Source: Chionoecetes opilio
Lineage: Eukaryota > Arthropoda > Malacostraca > Decapoda > Majidae
DNA: 64,000 nucleotides
Reading direction: 5' to 3'
NCBI GenBank assembly: GCA_016584305.1
Contig: JACEEZ010013551.1
Coordinates: 142,001-206,000, forward strand
The position numbers and the translations under genes are program-made. Position 1 is the stretch's first letter; each line of letters opens with the position of its first letter. This document shows positions 14,080 through 27,636 of this stretch, piece after piece. The notes beneath the pieces were generated by a model. It was not told the origin of the DNA. It was given only the letters and a program-made list of their open reading frames with translations, and did not search any database.

Positions 14080-16780
14080 AAGCATCACATAGTTGGTAAT
14101 ACCATAGTACCATAATAGTTGGTAAATTTAGTCTGGGAAGTGTCTTAATATTATTTTCTTTAAAAAGCTCAAGTCATAGGAAGGTGGAAAAAACAGTCCG
14201 TAAGAGAGTTCTAGAGTTTACCACTGCAAGGGAGATTGATTCAAGATACTGGTTAGCTCTTGCAGTAGAGATGGACAGAGTAGGGATGAGAATAAATAGA
14301 AAGTCTGGTGCGGCGATGCCATTAAAGAGATGGAGGAATGATATTAGCAAATTCAGAAGAGCAGTAACTAAGAAAATAAAAGTAGAAGATAACGAGAAGT
14401 AACATTGCAGTGGTGTTTGATAGATTGAAGACAGTGAGAGGCAGGGAGTTGATAAGGTGAAATTTTTTGGCTTGTATGCAAAGCGAAGAAACGCGTCTAC
14501 AAGCCCTTCTCGGAAGGGCTTTTGGTGCCCAGAGAGCGAGAGGGGCGGGGCAAATTGAAGCGGAACGAAGGGCGAGGACGAGGACATGGGTGACCCCATG
14601 TCTTCATGAGAGATGAGTTTTATTTTTTGCTTTTATTTGCGCTGTATATGTATGAAATACTGCATAAGATGAAGGAAAATTCTCATATCTCAGGATTTAA
14701 AGAGGATAAAGGCCTGTGACCACCATCTCGCATGTCAACACTGCTGCCAGCCGCATAACTCAATCACCCTTTAACAGGAAATTTACAGGATTTTACGAAG
14801 TAATCTATTGCTGTGTGTGAAGAGACTGGTTAGGACAGAATTATTCATGGTTATTGCTTGCTACACAGCATCTTAGCGGCCAGAACAATGTTTTTTTTCT
14901 TCAGGTGAATGCGGCATGTCTGGTCTGCTCTGCTGGCTAATCAGCCTAAATCAGGTCTATCAACCCAGTCCACTCCAGTAGCAGGCGTGGGATAAGCTTT
15001 GTCGTCGGCTTTCGGTGCTTTTATTGACTATTCACTGTTGGATCTGTTGCTATTTGGAATTTGATCAATGACTGTGTTGTTTATTGCTGTTATTGAGGTT
15101 GCTGTTGAGATTGTTGTACAGGTTAAATGTTGCTCGCATCCTATCGTAAATGTACAGATTATGATCGCGCGTCGGAACAGTTTGAGCTTGGTGTGCTCCC
15201 GGCATGTATGAGTAAGGGCGAAGGGCAAGGACTATGACAAAGACCAACATGGTCGAGTGTCAGGTTAAGACCTCTGCCTTCGTCACTCTGCATACAAGCC
15301 TTTAACTCCACCCTGTTCAGAAGAGTTGCGTGAGTAGATGTCATCCATGAGATGCATATTCCACAAATGGGTTGGTAAGGCAAACTGGAAGTCAGAAAAA
15401 TTGACAGTGATGAAACAGGACCCTAACTTCATAGAAGCAAATTTAGCAAGAGATGAGATGGGTAATTTACAGGTAGATTTTTGTAAAGGATAGCCCAAGA
15501 ATGTTCAGTGTGGAGGAGGGAGACAATTGAGTGTCATTGAAGAAGAGTGGATGGCTGTCTGTTGAGTAGATAGGTGAAAATAAGAATTTTTGAGGCACTG
15601 AATAAAAAAGCTTGCTCTGACCAATTCAGAAATTGAAGAGACATAAGAAGTTAGGTGCCCTGCAGCGTCTCTCCATGAATTACTGTGCGTACTTAAATCC
15701 TGCGGAATTGGACATCTGGTAAATGAAGTTGAAAATGCAGGGTATAGTAATCAGCATAGGAGTGGATATGGCATTGAGTCAGACTATGAAGACCATCAAT
15801 GAATAAGAGAGAGAGAATGGGTGATAGAACAGAGCTCTGTGGAACATCACTATTAATAGATTTAGGATAACAATGACCATCTACAACAGCAGCAATAGAT
15901 CAGAGAAACCTTGAGTTGAAGATGCAAAGAAGATAGAAACCACAACAGGGTAGTTTGGTAATTCAAGATATGTGTCAGACTCAATCAAAAGCTTAGATAT
16001 GTGAAGGACAACAAAAGTTTCACCAAATCCTGTAACAGAGAAAGACCAAGATTCAATAAGGAAAGCCAGATCCCCAAAGGATCACCCTTTACAGAAACCA
16101 GGCTGAAAGTTAGATTGGAAATTGTGAGTGGGTAGATGCTCAAGGATATTCATATTAACCCTCTCGCGCTCCAATAAGTTTCGTAAGTTTTTTATCCAAT
16201 ACCTCCTCTGTAGGGAAGCATTTGGGGCATCTACGCGTGCCTTGCAAAATCTTGCTTAGTAGGCAGTTTTCTTCACTTAGAAGCCTAAAATAAATAGGCA
16301 CATGCTATCCATCAAGACCATAAGACTTAGTCTTCCATCGATCAAAACCAGAAAGGGCATAGAAAACATCATAACAAAGAACCTTAATATAAGAAATAAT
16401 ATAGTCGGAGGGTAATGGTGTGGAAGGACAAACCCTGAATCATCCAAAGAAAATTATGGCCAAAGGTTTAAGCGAATAGTTCAGCTATAACAATAGATGA
16501 GACAGCAATAAAGCTGTCAGGATAAAAACAAGGAAGGAAAAGACGAAGAAAAATGGTTGGAGATATTTTTGGCTAGGTGCTAGAAGTCACAAGAGGAGTT
16601 TGAAGTAGAAAAATGTTGACATTTTCTAACAATTAAAAAGTTATTGGTAGGTTGAAGAGCAGATCTGGTATGACTACACCCAGAAATATAAGGGGTATGA
16701 GTTTCAGGAGATGTATAGCTGTGGTACTAACAATGAGCTACCTCTATCTTGGACAGCACACGAGTAAGCTGACTATGCTG
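14080..16780 (-). mobile_element. Decayed LINE (jockey-superfamily type), minus strand, copy 1
   Basis: Blocks at 15283-15510 and 15750-16560 match the better preserved minus-strand LINE at 20640-26600. The RT catalytic box is visible near 15735-15780 as HSYADY, where the family has HSYADD, so the second Asp is lost. The lower end (14080-14220) is the 3' UTR, also seen inside the MITE at 6725-6838. Stops and frameshifts interrupt every frame. The 14660-15270 stretch may be a further insertion that I cannot name. Confidence 0.65.
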
Positions 16781-18159
16781 ATAAATAATAGAACCTGCTT
16801 ATCAAAGTTGAAATAACAATGATACAGCTTTTCATTGGTACTTTAAAGTTTTCGCTTGGGTCTAATCTGACTAATTTCACCATTATTATGCACAAAAGCA
16901 GAACTGTGAACTAAAATATTATTGCAGGGGAGTTTTTGCCCTATATTTAGCATTTTGGTAACCAGAATTTGGTTATAGATGGTCTAAATACATTCTTGTA
17001 GTTACAGCTTTTCTATATTATTAAAACAAATTAACAACAAACGTATTGGTTTTCGAAGTCCCCAAGCTGATAAGTTTGATCATTACCATTACTGTGTTCA
17101 TTATCACATTATCCCATCATAAGTATAACAAGATCATAAATTTGTTTCATATACTACAATTCAACTATTTCTTGCATATTCTGATTAAAAAGTGTGATTC
17201 TTCTCCTGTTGCTGTATTATGAAGCAGGTTGCTATCTGTGAATCTGCCTGCCTACTTCAGCCAAATCTTGAATCTTGACTAGGCCAGGCAACTGATATGC
17301 AACAAACTCAGCCACCCATTCATTATCCTAATACTGGCCAGTAACATATCACCCAAAGAAAGGTTCAAAGATTCAATGAAACTTCAAAGATGCATTGACT
17401 TATTGCTAATTTTTTTTTGTAAAAAACACATTAATATATAACATGCCATGCACTGTAATCTTAACCTATCAAAGAATGCGAGGCAGGCAAGTCAAGAGGA
17501 AACAAATTAGAAAAAAAGTCAAATATTCACCCAGCTGAAAACTCCTAAACTACCCCTCAAGTAACTTGCACTCAAAATGGGAAAAACACGTTATTCACCA
17601 ACATTTGGGATAAATTAATCTAATTTTAGTTGTAAAAGAAGACAACTGACTAAAATGACACCCAGCAGTTTGATACATACAATAATATTGCCAGAAATGG
17701 GCACAATTGCTTGATATCTATTAAGACTGAATGTATAAGAGAATCAGAGACAATGACTAACTACAAGGGAAGTAGTGAATGCCAAGGCATTGCGCTCACC
17801 TCTGGGTCCTAGTCGTAGTGGTGGGAGGGGGTTGGGGAGGAAAGTGTACAAGTTATTAATTTTCAAAGATTTCACTTCAGCACCTCCAAGACTAAAATTA
17901 GTTCCTGCCATGCATTAAGAAAGCAATCATATTATACACATCATTTACATTATATAAAATTCTTCTTAGAAATATATGTTTATTATTTCACGGCATATAT
18001 ACATTAGTGCATGCATATGTTCTGCCAGTAATTTTCAAATAGTTAATCTTATTCAGACAAAAAATCAAGCATATCTGCAATAAGAGGCAGTTTACCTTAT
18101 AGCAAAATTAGAAAATGGCATTAAAATGTAGTAAGGTATGTACCAGGTAGGTTAAGGGA
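16781..18159. other. MELK intron sequence, unassigned
   Basis: AT-rich sequence of 1.4 kb with no recognised coding or mobile-element signature. Confidence 0.4.
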
Positions 18160-19215
18160 GGCAGTGGCCGAGTGGTTAGCGTCTGAAAGTGCAAGCTCAG
18201 TGTACCAAATTTGAATCCCACCAAGAGCCAAAATCTTTCAGATATACAGGGAGGTCCCGTTATACGAGCATTCGGTATACGAGAATCCGATGATACGAGA
18301 TGTGTAAATTAGGGTCTATTTTCAATATACGAGATCGAAAATCCAATGATACGACATTCAAATTGGGGTGAGTAAAATGATCAAGTTCAAAATGCGCACC
18401 CTACCACTCCTGGGCTGGACATGGGGGATTTGGTTGACCCCAGTGAGGTCACCCCTAGCAAGCCGTGACCTGAAGGGTAATTAAGCATATGGTGCGGCCT
18501 GACATTTAGGGGTAATTAGCAGGTGTGCGGCCCAAACCTTGGGACCGCAGTCAGGTCACTCCTAGCAAGGCGTGACCTGAAGGGTAATTAAGCATATGGC
18601 GCGGCCTGACCTTTAGGGGTAATTAGAAGGTGTGCAGCCCCAACCTTGGGACCACTACACTACCTTCTCTTGTATCACGCGGCGTCCCCTACATTACAAC
18701 GTCTTTTTTGCTTGTTATGTATGTTTTATGTTTAATTAATGTGCAGTTATGTTATTTTGTGTGCTATTTTCTCTTTCAGAATGCTTTTTCTACAAAATAG
18801 GTAGTACAGTGTGGGTAATATAGACCCTGTGTGTTTGTTGTGTTTGCTATAGTTTATTTTAGCTTGACATTGATGTCAATTGATGGGGTCCTGGAACCAA
18901 ACCTATATTTTACCATTAGTTATGTGTTTCGTTATACGAGATTTCGCTTTACGAGTATGCCAGGTGGAACCTAACTGCTCGTATCTTCGGGACCTCCCTG
19001 TAGTCGAGTGGCCTAAGAATACCCACTTGCTAAACTCTGCCTCTAATTCTACCTTCGACGGCGAGTGCATTAGATAACACAGGGGGGCAGCATGAGCCTC
19101 TACACATGCGCCACCACGGGCAAGGATCAACCATCACAGCCCTCAAGTGAACCTCCAGGGCCTACCAACCGAGCCCTGGAGGTCACTGCCTACAGGCGCT
19201 ATAGACACAAATGTA
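18160..19215 (+). mobile_element. tRNA-derived SINE, split by a 754-bp MITE
   Basis: The head has a box A-like TGGCCGAGTGGTTAGCG and a box B-like TTTGAATCCCACC, as in Leu/Ser-type tRNA heads. The body resumes right of the MITE at 19003 (GTCGAGTGGCCTAAG) and runs to about 19215. Removing 18247-19000 and one TA copy joins the two halves. Confidence 0.65.
18247..19000. mobile_element. Pogo/Tigger-type MITE with CAGGGAGGTCCCG ends
   Basis: Inverted ends CAGGGAGGTCCCGTTATACGAGC and, opposite strand, CAGGGAGGTCCCGAAGATACGAG, with TA duplicated on both sides (18245-18246 and 19001-19002). Two similar blocks of about 110 bp inside (about 18445-18545 and 18560-18655, each with GTGACCTGAAGGGTAATTAA) form an internal direct repeat. 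No transposase is coded. Confidence 0.85.
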
Positions 19216-20540
<1,325 letters not shown>

Positions 20541-20934
20541 CATTTGTGACAGATTTTCTAAAATCCTTTGGTAGAAGGGGGGAGGGAGTAGCAAATCTTT
20601 TGAAATTATTAGGAGGGGTCGCAGGCCAAAAAGTTTGAGAACCTCTGAGTTAGAGGGGAATTGATGAGACAATGAGTTTATGACTCCACCCTGTTTTGAA
20701 GAGCTGTATGGGTGGATACCCCAAAATATGAGAGGCATACTCTATACATGGGCAGATATGTCCCTTGTACAGAGTAATCAACTGGGAGGGAAAAAAAATG
20801 GAAGCAGACGCCACAGGACACCTAACTTCTTAGAAACTAATTTACCAATAGATGAGATGTGAAATTTCCGGTTCAGATTTTTAGTAAAGGATAGTCCAAG
20901 TGTAATAGCTCAAATACCTAGACGACCGCTTGCC

Positions 20935-21445
20935 AAGGGGATATCAGTTTGGTCTAGTGGTACTGTGCCCGACTGTGGTGGGCCAAGTCTATACAGTGTG
21001 AGTTCGAGTCTCGCCAAGGTCAATATATAATAATGGGAAATAAGATTAATTCCCCAAATTTTTATTGTTAGTTACCCTGTCAGTTCATCTGTGAAAGGAT
21101 TCTTCTGACGGCATTCATATGGGAAAAATTGTGTGCCCAGGGCAGTGTAATGCTCAGTTGGTCTAACGATAAAAGCTCTTTCCCCCCTATGTTGTCTTAG
21201 GTGTAGCATACAGGGCCTGAGATATACTGGTGTGTGTGTGTGTTGGTCTAGGTGTAGCATACAGGGCCTGAGATATACTGGTGTGTGTGTGTTGGTCTAG
21301 GTGTAGCATACAGGGCCTGAGATATACTGGTGTGTGTGTGTGTTGGTCTTAGGTGTAGCATACAGGGCCTGAGATATACTGGTGTGTGTGTTGGTCTAGG
21401 TGTAGCATACAGGGCCTAAGGTAAACTGGTTTGGTCCTGTATATG
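20935..21445 (+). mobile_element. tRNA-headed SINE-like unit with a 47-52 bp tandem repeat
   Basis: A tRNA-like head (box A TTTGGTCTAGTGGTACTG; box B GAGTTCGAGTCTCGCC) is followed after about 180 bp by five tandem units starting GTGTAGCATACAGGGCCTGA at 21201, 21252, 21301, 21353 and 21400. Units differ mainly in the length of an internal (GT)n. Whether the tandem repeat belongs to the SINE or arose in its flank is not clear. Confidence 0.6.
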
Positions 21446-21614
21446 TATCTATTGATCAAGTGTTTCTTTCAGTCTATCTACAGAATATGACATTTCAGAT
21501 CCTAATAAAGATTGGTCCACAGGTATTTTTCGGCACACTGAACACTAATCTGGAGTTAATTTCTTTCTCTGTCTTATTTTTGGTTTTAATATCAGAATTG
21601 TATAGGCTATTTCA

Positions 21615-21830
21615 GGCAGGTGGGGCTCGTTAGCCGTGGTAGGCAATCCACCCAGGCTCTCAGCCGAAAACTGGGGTTGCCTGTCAGGAAGAGCATCCGG
21701 GGCGTAAAACTCATACCGCAAATTTAAATGATGAACGCCGACAATAGAATTGATGGCGTATCATCGACCGTCTAACCTCATTAAACATTACGGCAAAATC
21801 TGGCGTTAAACAGAATGATAATGATGATGA
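21615..21830 (+). mobile_element. Non-LTR retrotransposon 3' end or SINE tail
   Basis: Reads TGTCAGGAAGAGCATCCGGG then CGTAAAACTCATACCGCAAA and ends in a short (ATGATG)n tail. The GGAAG-GCATCCGG-CGTAAAA module is common at RTE/L2-type LINE and SINE 3' ends. No coding sequence is present. Confidence 0.55.
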
Positions 21831-23049
21831 TATTCAGAAACTAAAGAAAAATAAGTAGTTAGGCGCTCTGTGGTATACGTTAATCACATAATTCCTATCG
21901 AGTTGGACATCTAGTGAATGATGTTCATGGTAGGGTAGGGTAGAGTCATCAGCATAAGAGTGAATAGGACATTGAGTTAGACTTAGATCATTAATGAATA
22001 ATAGAAAGAGTGGATGATGGGACAGAACCATGAGGAACAACTATTGATAGACTTAGAAGAACAATAACCATCTACAACAGCTGCAATAGAAAGGTTAAAA
22101 AGAGAACTTAAGATAAAGGTACAGAGGATATAATTTGAAAGAGGGTAGTTTGCAAATTAAAGATTTGTGCCAGACTCTATCAAAAGCTTTTGATGTGTCA
22201 AGGGCAACAGCTGAAGTTTCACCGAAACCCCTAAAAGAGGATGACCAAGATTCAGTTAGTAAAGCTAGAAGATCGCCAGTAGATCGATCGCCCTTGACGG
22301 AAACCATACTAACAATCAGATCGAAGATTTTGAGTAGATATATGCTTAAGAATCTTCTTATTAATATAATATATTAAAAAGCTTTAGAAAGGCAGGATAT
22401 CAAAGCTATAGGATGGTAGTTTAAATGATTAGAATGGTCACTCTTAGGAATAGGTTGAATGTGAGCAAATTTCCCGAAAGAAGGAAAGGTGAAAGTATTT
22501 AGACAGAGACTGAAGAGTTTGACCAGGCAGGGTGCAAGCATATAAGCATAGTTTTTTGAGAACAGGAGGGACTCCATCAGGACCGTGAGCTCTCCGAGGA
22601 TCAAGGCCAGAGAAGGCATACAAAACATTACTAAGAATCTTAATAACAGGCCTAATAGTCAGAAGGTGGAGGAGGAACAAGCCCAACATCATACAGAGAG
22701 GAATTATGAGCAAAGGTTTGGGCGAAGAGTTCAGCTTTAGAAATAGATGAGACAGTTGTGGAGCATCTTGGTGAAGCACAGGAGGAAAAGATGAAGAGGA
22801 TCAAATTTGTTAAAGATGTTTTTGGCCAGATGTCAGAAGTCACGAGAAAAGTTGGAATTTTTAACATGATTTTGACATTTTCTATTGAGGAAAACGTGTT
22901 TGGCAAGTTGAAGAATAAATTTGGCATGATTTTGGGCAGAAATATAAAGACCATGAGTTTCAGGAGATGGATTGCTATGGTACCGTCAGTGAGCCGCATA
23001 TGTATCTTGGACGGCACGATAACAAGCTAAGTTAAACTAAGGTTTACAA

Positions 23050-25725
23050 TAGGGTGCCAATAAAAATCAAAAGTTTGAATTTTTCTTCCTTTGGTGTAAT
23101 GGTGCATCTATGCAAGAAACCATCGTATGAAAAGTTTAAACCTCAATCGGTTGATATTTAGGGGTGGCGGATTACAACTTTGTTATTTACCTTTATGCAC
23201 TGGCTTATTAAGGAGGGGATGTCATCTCTTGAAAGCGGACAAGCCGGACATCCCTTCCCCAGCAGGGCTGCTGGTCCCCCTCTTGGTGAGTATTAGCCCC
23301 TCGGTGGGGGGGGTATCATGGGGAGCCACCCCACTCTTTGTGGCCGGCTTGGCCGGGGAAGGGAAGCCTTCGAGGTCCCGGGCTGTTGATGGGCGATGGC
23401 CTCCACAACTTGGAGGAGGAACTGGCGCTGTTCCTCGTCTTTGGTCAAGCCGGAGGTTGAAGGACTGGATGAGCGCCACTCCTCGCTCGGCTGTGTCGTT
23501 GACGACGCGAAGTCCCCTCGATTCGGCGGCAGGCCTCGACGTACGATTCCTCTTCCTGCCACTTCCGAGGGTTGGCGGACAGGAAGTCGGTCTTGATATC
23601 AAGAGCTTCGAAGGCGGAGGGAATTTTTCGTGGCGAAGGAGGGCAGTGTTGCCGCAGGAACTTGTGATGATGGGAGGTTTATTCGCTTGGCGGGTTCCTC
23701 GGCTCCTTTCATCGTAGAGAATGGCCTGTACAATTGCTTGTTTGTTGGAGACAGGGAGACGTGAGTCGAACAGTGACAGGCCAATGAGATCTTCGCTCAA
23801 GTACCAGAAATGGCGGCTCAGAGTGGTGAAGCAGGCCTTCCGAATACTTTTGTCGTGGTACTGAAGGATGTCCTTAGCGAATCCAAGATCGTTGGCGGGA
23901 GCGTAGGATGGAACCGTCGATTCGAACCATCGCAGGACGTAGATCCCCGGTTGCGAACGATGAGAACCGCTGGAGGGCTGACATTTCTCGAGGTGGGACG
24001 ACTCCAGTCAGCTGCTCCCGAAACAAGATCATCTTCAGAGCGTAAATGATACGCGCCATCCAACGCGCTCGATGAAGTGCGCTCTCCGGGGCTACGGATC
24101 GAGGTCTTCGGAAGAGCGCCGCCGAGGAAAAGGATGCTCAGCTCAGCGAGTTCCTTATAGTCGTCACGGGGCTGCTTTGTCTGAAGCAGACGTTTCAAAC
24201 CTTGAATGAGATCGTCCCTCTTGGAGACCAGAGTCTCCGGCAGATCTTCGTTGTGGGAGGGTTTATTGCCGTCGGTTGATGTAAGACCAGTAGTTCCTTG
24301 AAGCGAGAGAAGATGGGTGATCTCAGGACCAGAAGATGACCCCAAACACGTAGAAAAGGCCTTCTCAAGGACAAGTTCGTGGACTTGATGATGGCAAGCA
24401 AGGTGAAACGAGGGGTTCGGCCAATCTTCTGTTGCAAGATGGTGCATGCACCATTGATGGCTCCAGTGTTGGCACTGGTTGTGTCGAAGCACATCGCCAC
24501 GACTCGTTCCTGGACCCCCCAGTCTTCTAGAGCCTCGAACACAGCTGTAGCGGCGGCCATCACCAGTTCCGGAGTGCAGTTTTCGGGACTCCTAGGAGCT
24601 TCTCCACTCCTTCTCCTGTGACGAGGGATGGCGAGTCTTTCGGCACGAGTGCCATCGTCCCGAGGAAGGATCTTCCCGTCCCAATGAACGGTTAAGAGGG
24701 GTAAGAGGACTGAAAGTCTCTTTGATGTCCTTCGCCAAAGTGGACCTGTACTTCGCTCTTGCCTGTCGAATGGACTCGGGATCAGCCACAAGCTCTTGTG
24801 GATCGTGGCCCAAGCTACTTGCCGTAGCCGCCACAATTCGAAGGGCTTGGCGGCTACTGACCCCAGTTCTGTCAAGGGCTCCGACGAGATCAGGGGATAG
24901 GACGGACTTCGTGCCCCGTGTCCTCAATCGCTTTGGTGAGAAGCGACCCCGGCGTCGGAAGAAGAAGTCGATGTGTTGGCAGCGTTTGGCTGGACTTGAT
25001 GACTCAGACGATGACGACTCCAGCTCCACATCTCTTCTCCTTTTGGCATCTGTTGACGGCTACGTGAGAGAGAGCTTTCACGTCGGCAAACCGATTCTTT
25101 TCAGCTTCTTGTCCAGACCAGCCATCGAACCCCGCCTCCCCTTCTCCCGCTGGGAAAGAAGGAATTCCTTGTCTTCAGGAATGGTCATCAGAGTGAGGGT
25201 GTCGGAGTGGGCGATGTCCAAAAGGTCTGGGAGACTTTCTTGGAAGGTCTTCTGTTTTTTTTGGCAGGCGTGACTCCAGAGTTATTCTTGCTTTTGCTCA
25301 GGATCTTCCACTCGTCGAAAGTCCAGTAATCTTCCTCCTCACGCTAGTTTCTGCGATGGTGGGGATCCTAGCTCGTGTCCAAAGTCGAGGACCCCTTTGC
25401 AGCCTCAGCTGCACTCTGCTGCACGTCTTCTTCTCTTTCCCTTGTGTGCGTAGAAAATTGTCGTAAAACGTCTCCACGGCTGGGAAGTTTTGCTCCTGTG
25501 ATAGTAGGAACACTTATGGCCAAGAAGCCAAACTTCAGTTGCTTTTCTCGTGGTCATGACCTGAGGGCGAAAAGAGGAAATGTTCAAGATCGATCCGCCA
25601 CCCCTAAATATCAACGATTATCCTGAAACTTTGCACACGCAGTTTCTAAGTTACAGCAGAATACCACAAAAGTACGTGAAAAAATATTGACTTTGAAAAT
25701 ACCCCTATGCGCTATTGGCACCCTA
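23050..25725 (-). mobile_element. Complete hAT-like DNA transposon A with 8-bp target duplication
   Basis: The element starts TAGGGTGCCAATA and ends, on the opposite strand, TAGGGTGCCAATAG. Long imperfect terminal inverted repeats of about 130 bp end in TTGATATTTAGGGGTGGCGG at both sides. GTTTACAA is duplicated exactly at 23042-23049 and 25726-25733. An 8-bp duplication and TAGGG ends are hallmarks of the hAT superfamily (Ac-type ends); Zisupton-type elements also make 8-bp duplications. It inserted into the minus-strand LINE. Its body is much richer in GC than its surroundings. Confidence 0.85.
23222..25029 (-). pseudogene. Orphan transposase-like protein of hAT-like element A, frameshifted
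   Basis: The minus-strand remnant reads, in several frames: RTRGTKSVLSPDLVGALDRT, ATASSLGHDPQELV, SIRQARAKYRSTLAKDIKE, LTVHWDGKILP, FEALEDWGVQERVVAMCFDT, SANTGAINGACTILQQKIG, LACHHQVHELVLEKAF, SSGPEI and, near the C-terminus, FWYLSEDLIGLSLFD. The order matches the better protein in element B. Two Asp motifs (HWDGK, CFDT) followed by Cys-x-x-His recall the RNase H-fold transposase layout of hAT elements (D...D...CxxH...E). This assignment is inference; the family itself is known to me only as a recurrent unnamed arthropod and cnidarian protein. At least three frameshifts make this copy non-functional. Confidence 0.7.
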
Positions 25726-26858
25726 GTTTACAAGCTTTAGGTTTAGAGAAAGTGTGTGGAATGTATCCCTCCATGCAAGAGACAATGACCTCAGTTGTGC
25801 GCTCTGCACAAAGAGATGGGTCTCTGATACCGACGCAATAATTTAATTACATGGAATATCAGAGTAATATTGCCTTAGGTCCTTTCACTTTGCTTAGGTA
25901 TAATGCCAGAAGCACTTCTGCTTGGGTGGGTCTCGAGGCAGCACCGGAGCAATCAGACCGGTTACAGAAATAAGATTGTGATCAGAGGGGCCTAACGGAA
26001 AGAATAGTTTCACAGTAAAGCAGCAGGGTTAGAAGTTAGGAAAAGGTCAAGAATGTTGGGCGTGTCTCCAAGGTAATACGGAATAGGGAATACGGGTAGG
26101 GTGCTGCACCAGCTGATCTAGGTCATGAAGGATAGCAAAGTTGAAGGCTTGTTCACCAGGTTGGTCAGTGAAAGAGGATGATTGCCAAAGTGGTGGTGAA
26201 CATTGAAATCACAAGAAGGGATGACTTCAGCAAAAGGAAAACAGTAAAAGGGTGCTCCACTTTGGATGTTAAATAATCGAAGAATTCTACTTAGTCTTAG
26301 GAGTTAGCTGAGAGATATACAGAACAGATAAATTTAGTAATAGAGTGACACTGAAGTCAAAGCCAGACGGTGGAAAATTATGAAGATTCAAGACCGTGGG
26401 CACGAGATCAAGTGGTCTTTGCAAACATATATGCAACAGCAGGCTTTGGATTGCAAATGAGAATAGAGAAAATAAGAGGTAACAATAAAAGAGACTGCTG
26501 CCACTCTAATGTGACAGTTGGGCATCACTTCTTTTACCCCATAAAACAACATATTTCATTTTGTCAAGTGTGTCCCTATGTTCCTTTTCTCAGATAGCCT
26601 TACTACTTTTTCCTTCAAATGATTTGACAAGATGTCCTTCATAATTCTTCTAACAATTTCCCTTCTCTTCTTTTTCTTTCTATTCTCCTATTTTCTTTCT
26701 CTATTCCAAACTTCAACATTTCTATGTGAAAAGTTGTACTTCTTTATGTTATTCAGGCATCTCCCATTTCTTAGTTTTTTTGTATGCCCTCTTGTGTATC
26801 GACCTTCTCTTTGCTCCATGTATTCATCTAGAGTGTGTGTGCATATGTATGTTCAAAC

Positions 26859-27029
26859 CTTGTATTTTGAGGAGGGGTCAACATTAATAGAGGAAGGTCC
26901 ACCAGTCAACCAGGGATGTCTTAGGAGCTGAGTAATCGTAATCCTCCTTTTGGGATCCACTTGAAGCATGGTTGCCAGTAGGTCCTTGCTTCTTGTGGTC
27001 AGCCACTCTGGGTTTTCATAAACACCACT
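26859..27029 (-). CDS. MELK: MELK-like kinase exon: C-lobe end (LQVDPKRRITITQLLRHPWL)
   Basis: A clean 57-codon exon, phase 0 at both ends, with an AG acceptor and GT donor. It reads SGVYENPEWL, then LLATMLQVDPKRRITITQLL, RHPWL and a short tail ending SSKYK. This is the subdomain XI region of the kinase C-lobe; LQVDPKKRI and HPW are characteristic of AMPK-family kinases and close to MELK. Its last codon joins in phase with the THGVDEEV start of the UBA-like exon at 12906-13100, so no exon is missing between them. A noisy copy of this exon at about 35469-35633 belongs to the suspected false duplication. Confidence 0.85.
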
Positions 27030-27636
27030 CTGTTAAGAAAAAAGCCTCTTTAAGCCTGGTATTAGGTAGGCATAAATGAATATCTTTTCCACTACATAAG
27101 GCTTTCTACCAAACATATGGGGTGCCACTAAACCCAGAGCAGCTCGATAATTAATCAAAAATAATAAATAAATAATTAATAAAATATATACATATACAAA
27201 ATAAATAAATATTAAAATAAAAAATAGATTAAAAAAATAAAATAATGAATACATTAGCTGTTTGTGAAATTATTCCAATGAAAATATTTTTTTGAACTTA
27301 CAAAAAAACTTGAATTTTACAAAATGAACTCAGTAAAAAGTTTCATAATAATATAAATGTTGTAATCATCTCAATCTTACAAAAAAACAAAATTTAAATA
27401 ATTACAAATTTCACCATAAAAAAAAGTATACATTTACAAAAGTCTCTGCAATACTTTTCACACAAATTCCTTTAATTTTCATTCATTGTCTTATTGCATT
27501 TATAACCTTTATGTATATTTTCCTAAATCTAAGTTATCCAGTTTTTTTGAGTTCATATTCATTTATGTAAAATGCCAGGATATAGGTACCATATATACTT
27601 CATTATAACCATATTCACACATACAGATATCTTATA
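27030..27636. other. MELK intron sequence, AT-rich, unassigned
   Basis: AT-rich (many AATAAAT runs). No feature recognised apart from the polypyrimidine tract and AG acceptor of the exon at 26859-27029. Confidence 0.4.

Larger units (their letters stand above)
20640..26600 (-). mobile_element. Decayed LINE (jockey-superfamily type), minus strand, copy 2, interrupted
   Basis: Three LINE blocks share one orientation: 20640-20905 (C-terminal/3' part), 21834-23041 (RT) and 25734-about 26600 (endonuclease and upstream). The RT block shows SYADDSTL (21930-21960), LDTSKAFDRVWHKSL (22140-22240), GDRSTGDLLALL and HLNYHPIALISCLSKAF. The upper block translates in pieces to DFNVHHHFGNHPLSLT and GDTPNILDLFLTSNP, the APE-type endonuclease pattern. 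Stops and frameshifts are frequent. A SINE/minisatellite insertion (20935-21830) and a hAT-like transposon (23050-25725) split it. The LINE is older than both. Confidence 0.75.

Noticed and set aside
23127..23717. Plus-strand open frames across hAT-like element A, also 24722-25273 and 33237-34115
   Set aside because: They are shadows of the minus-strand protein in GC-rich sequence; only the minus strand shows the family motifs.
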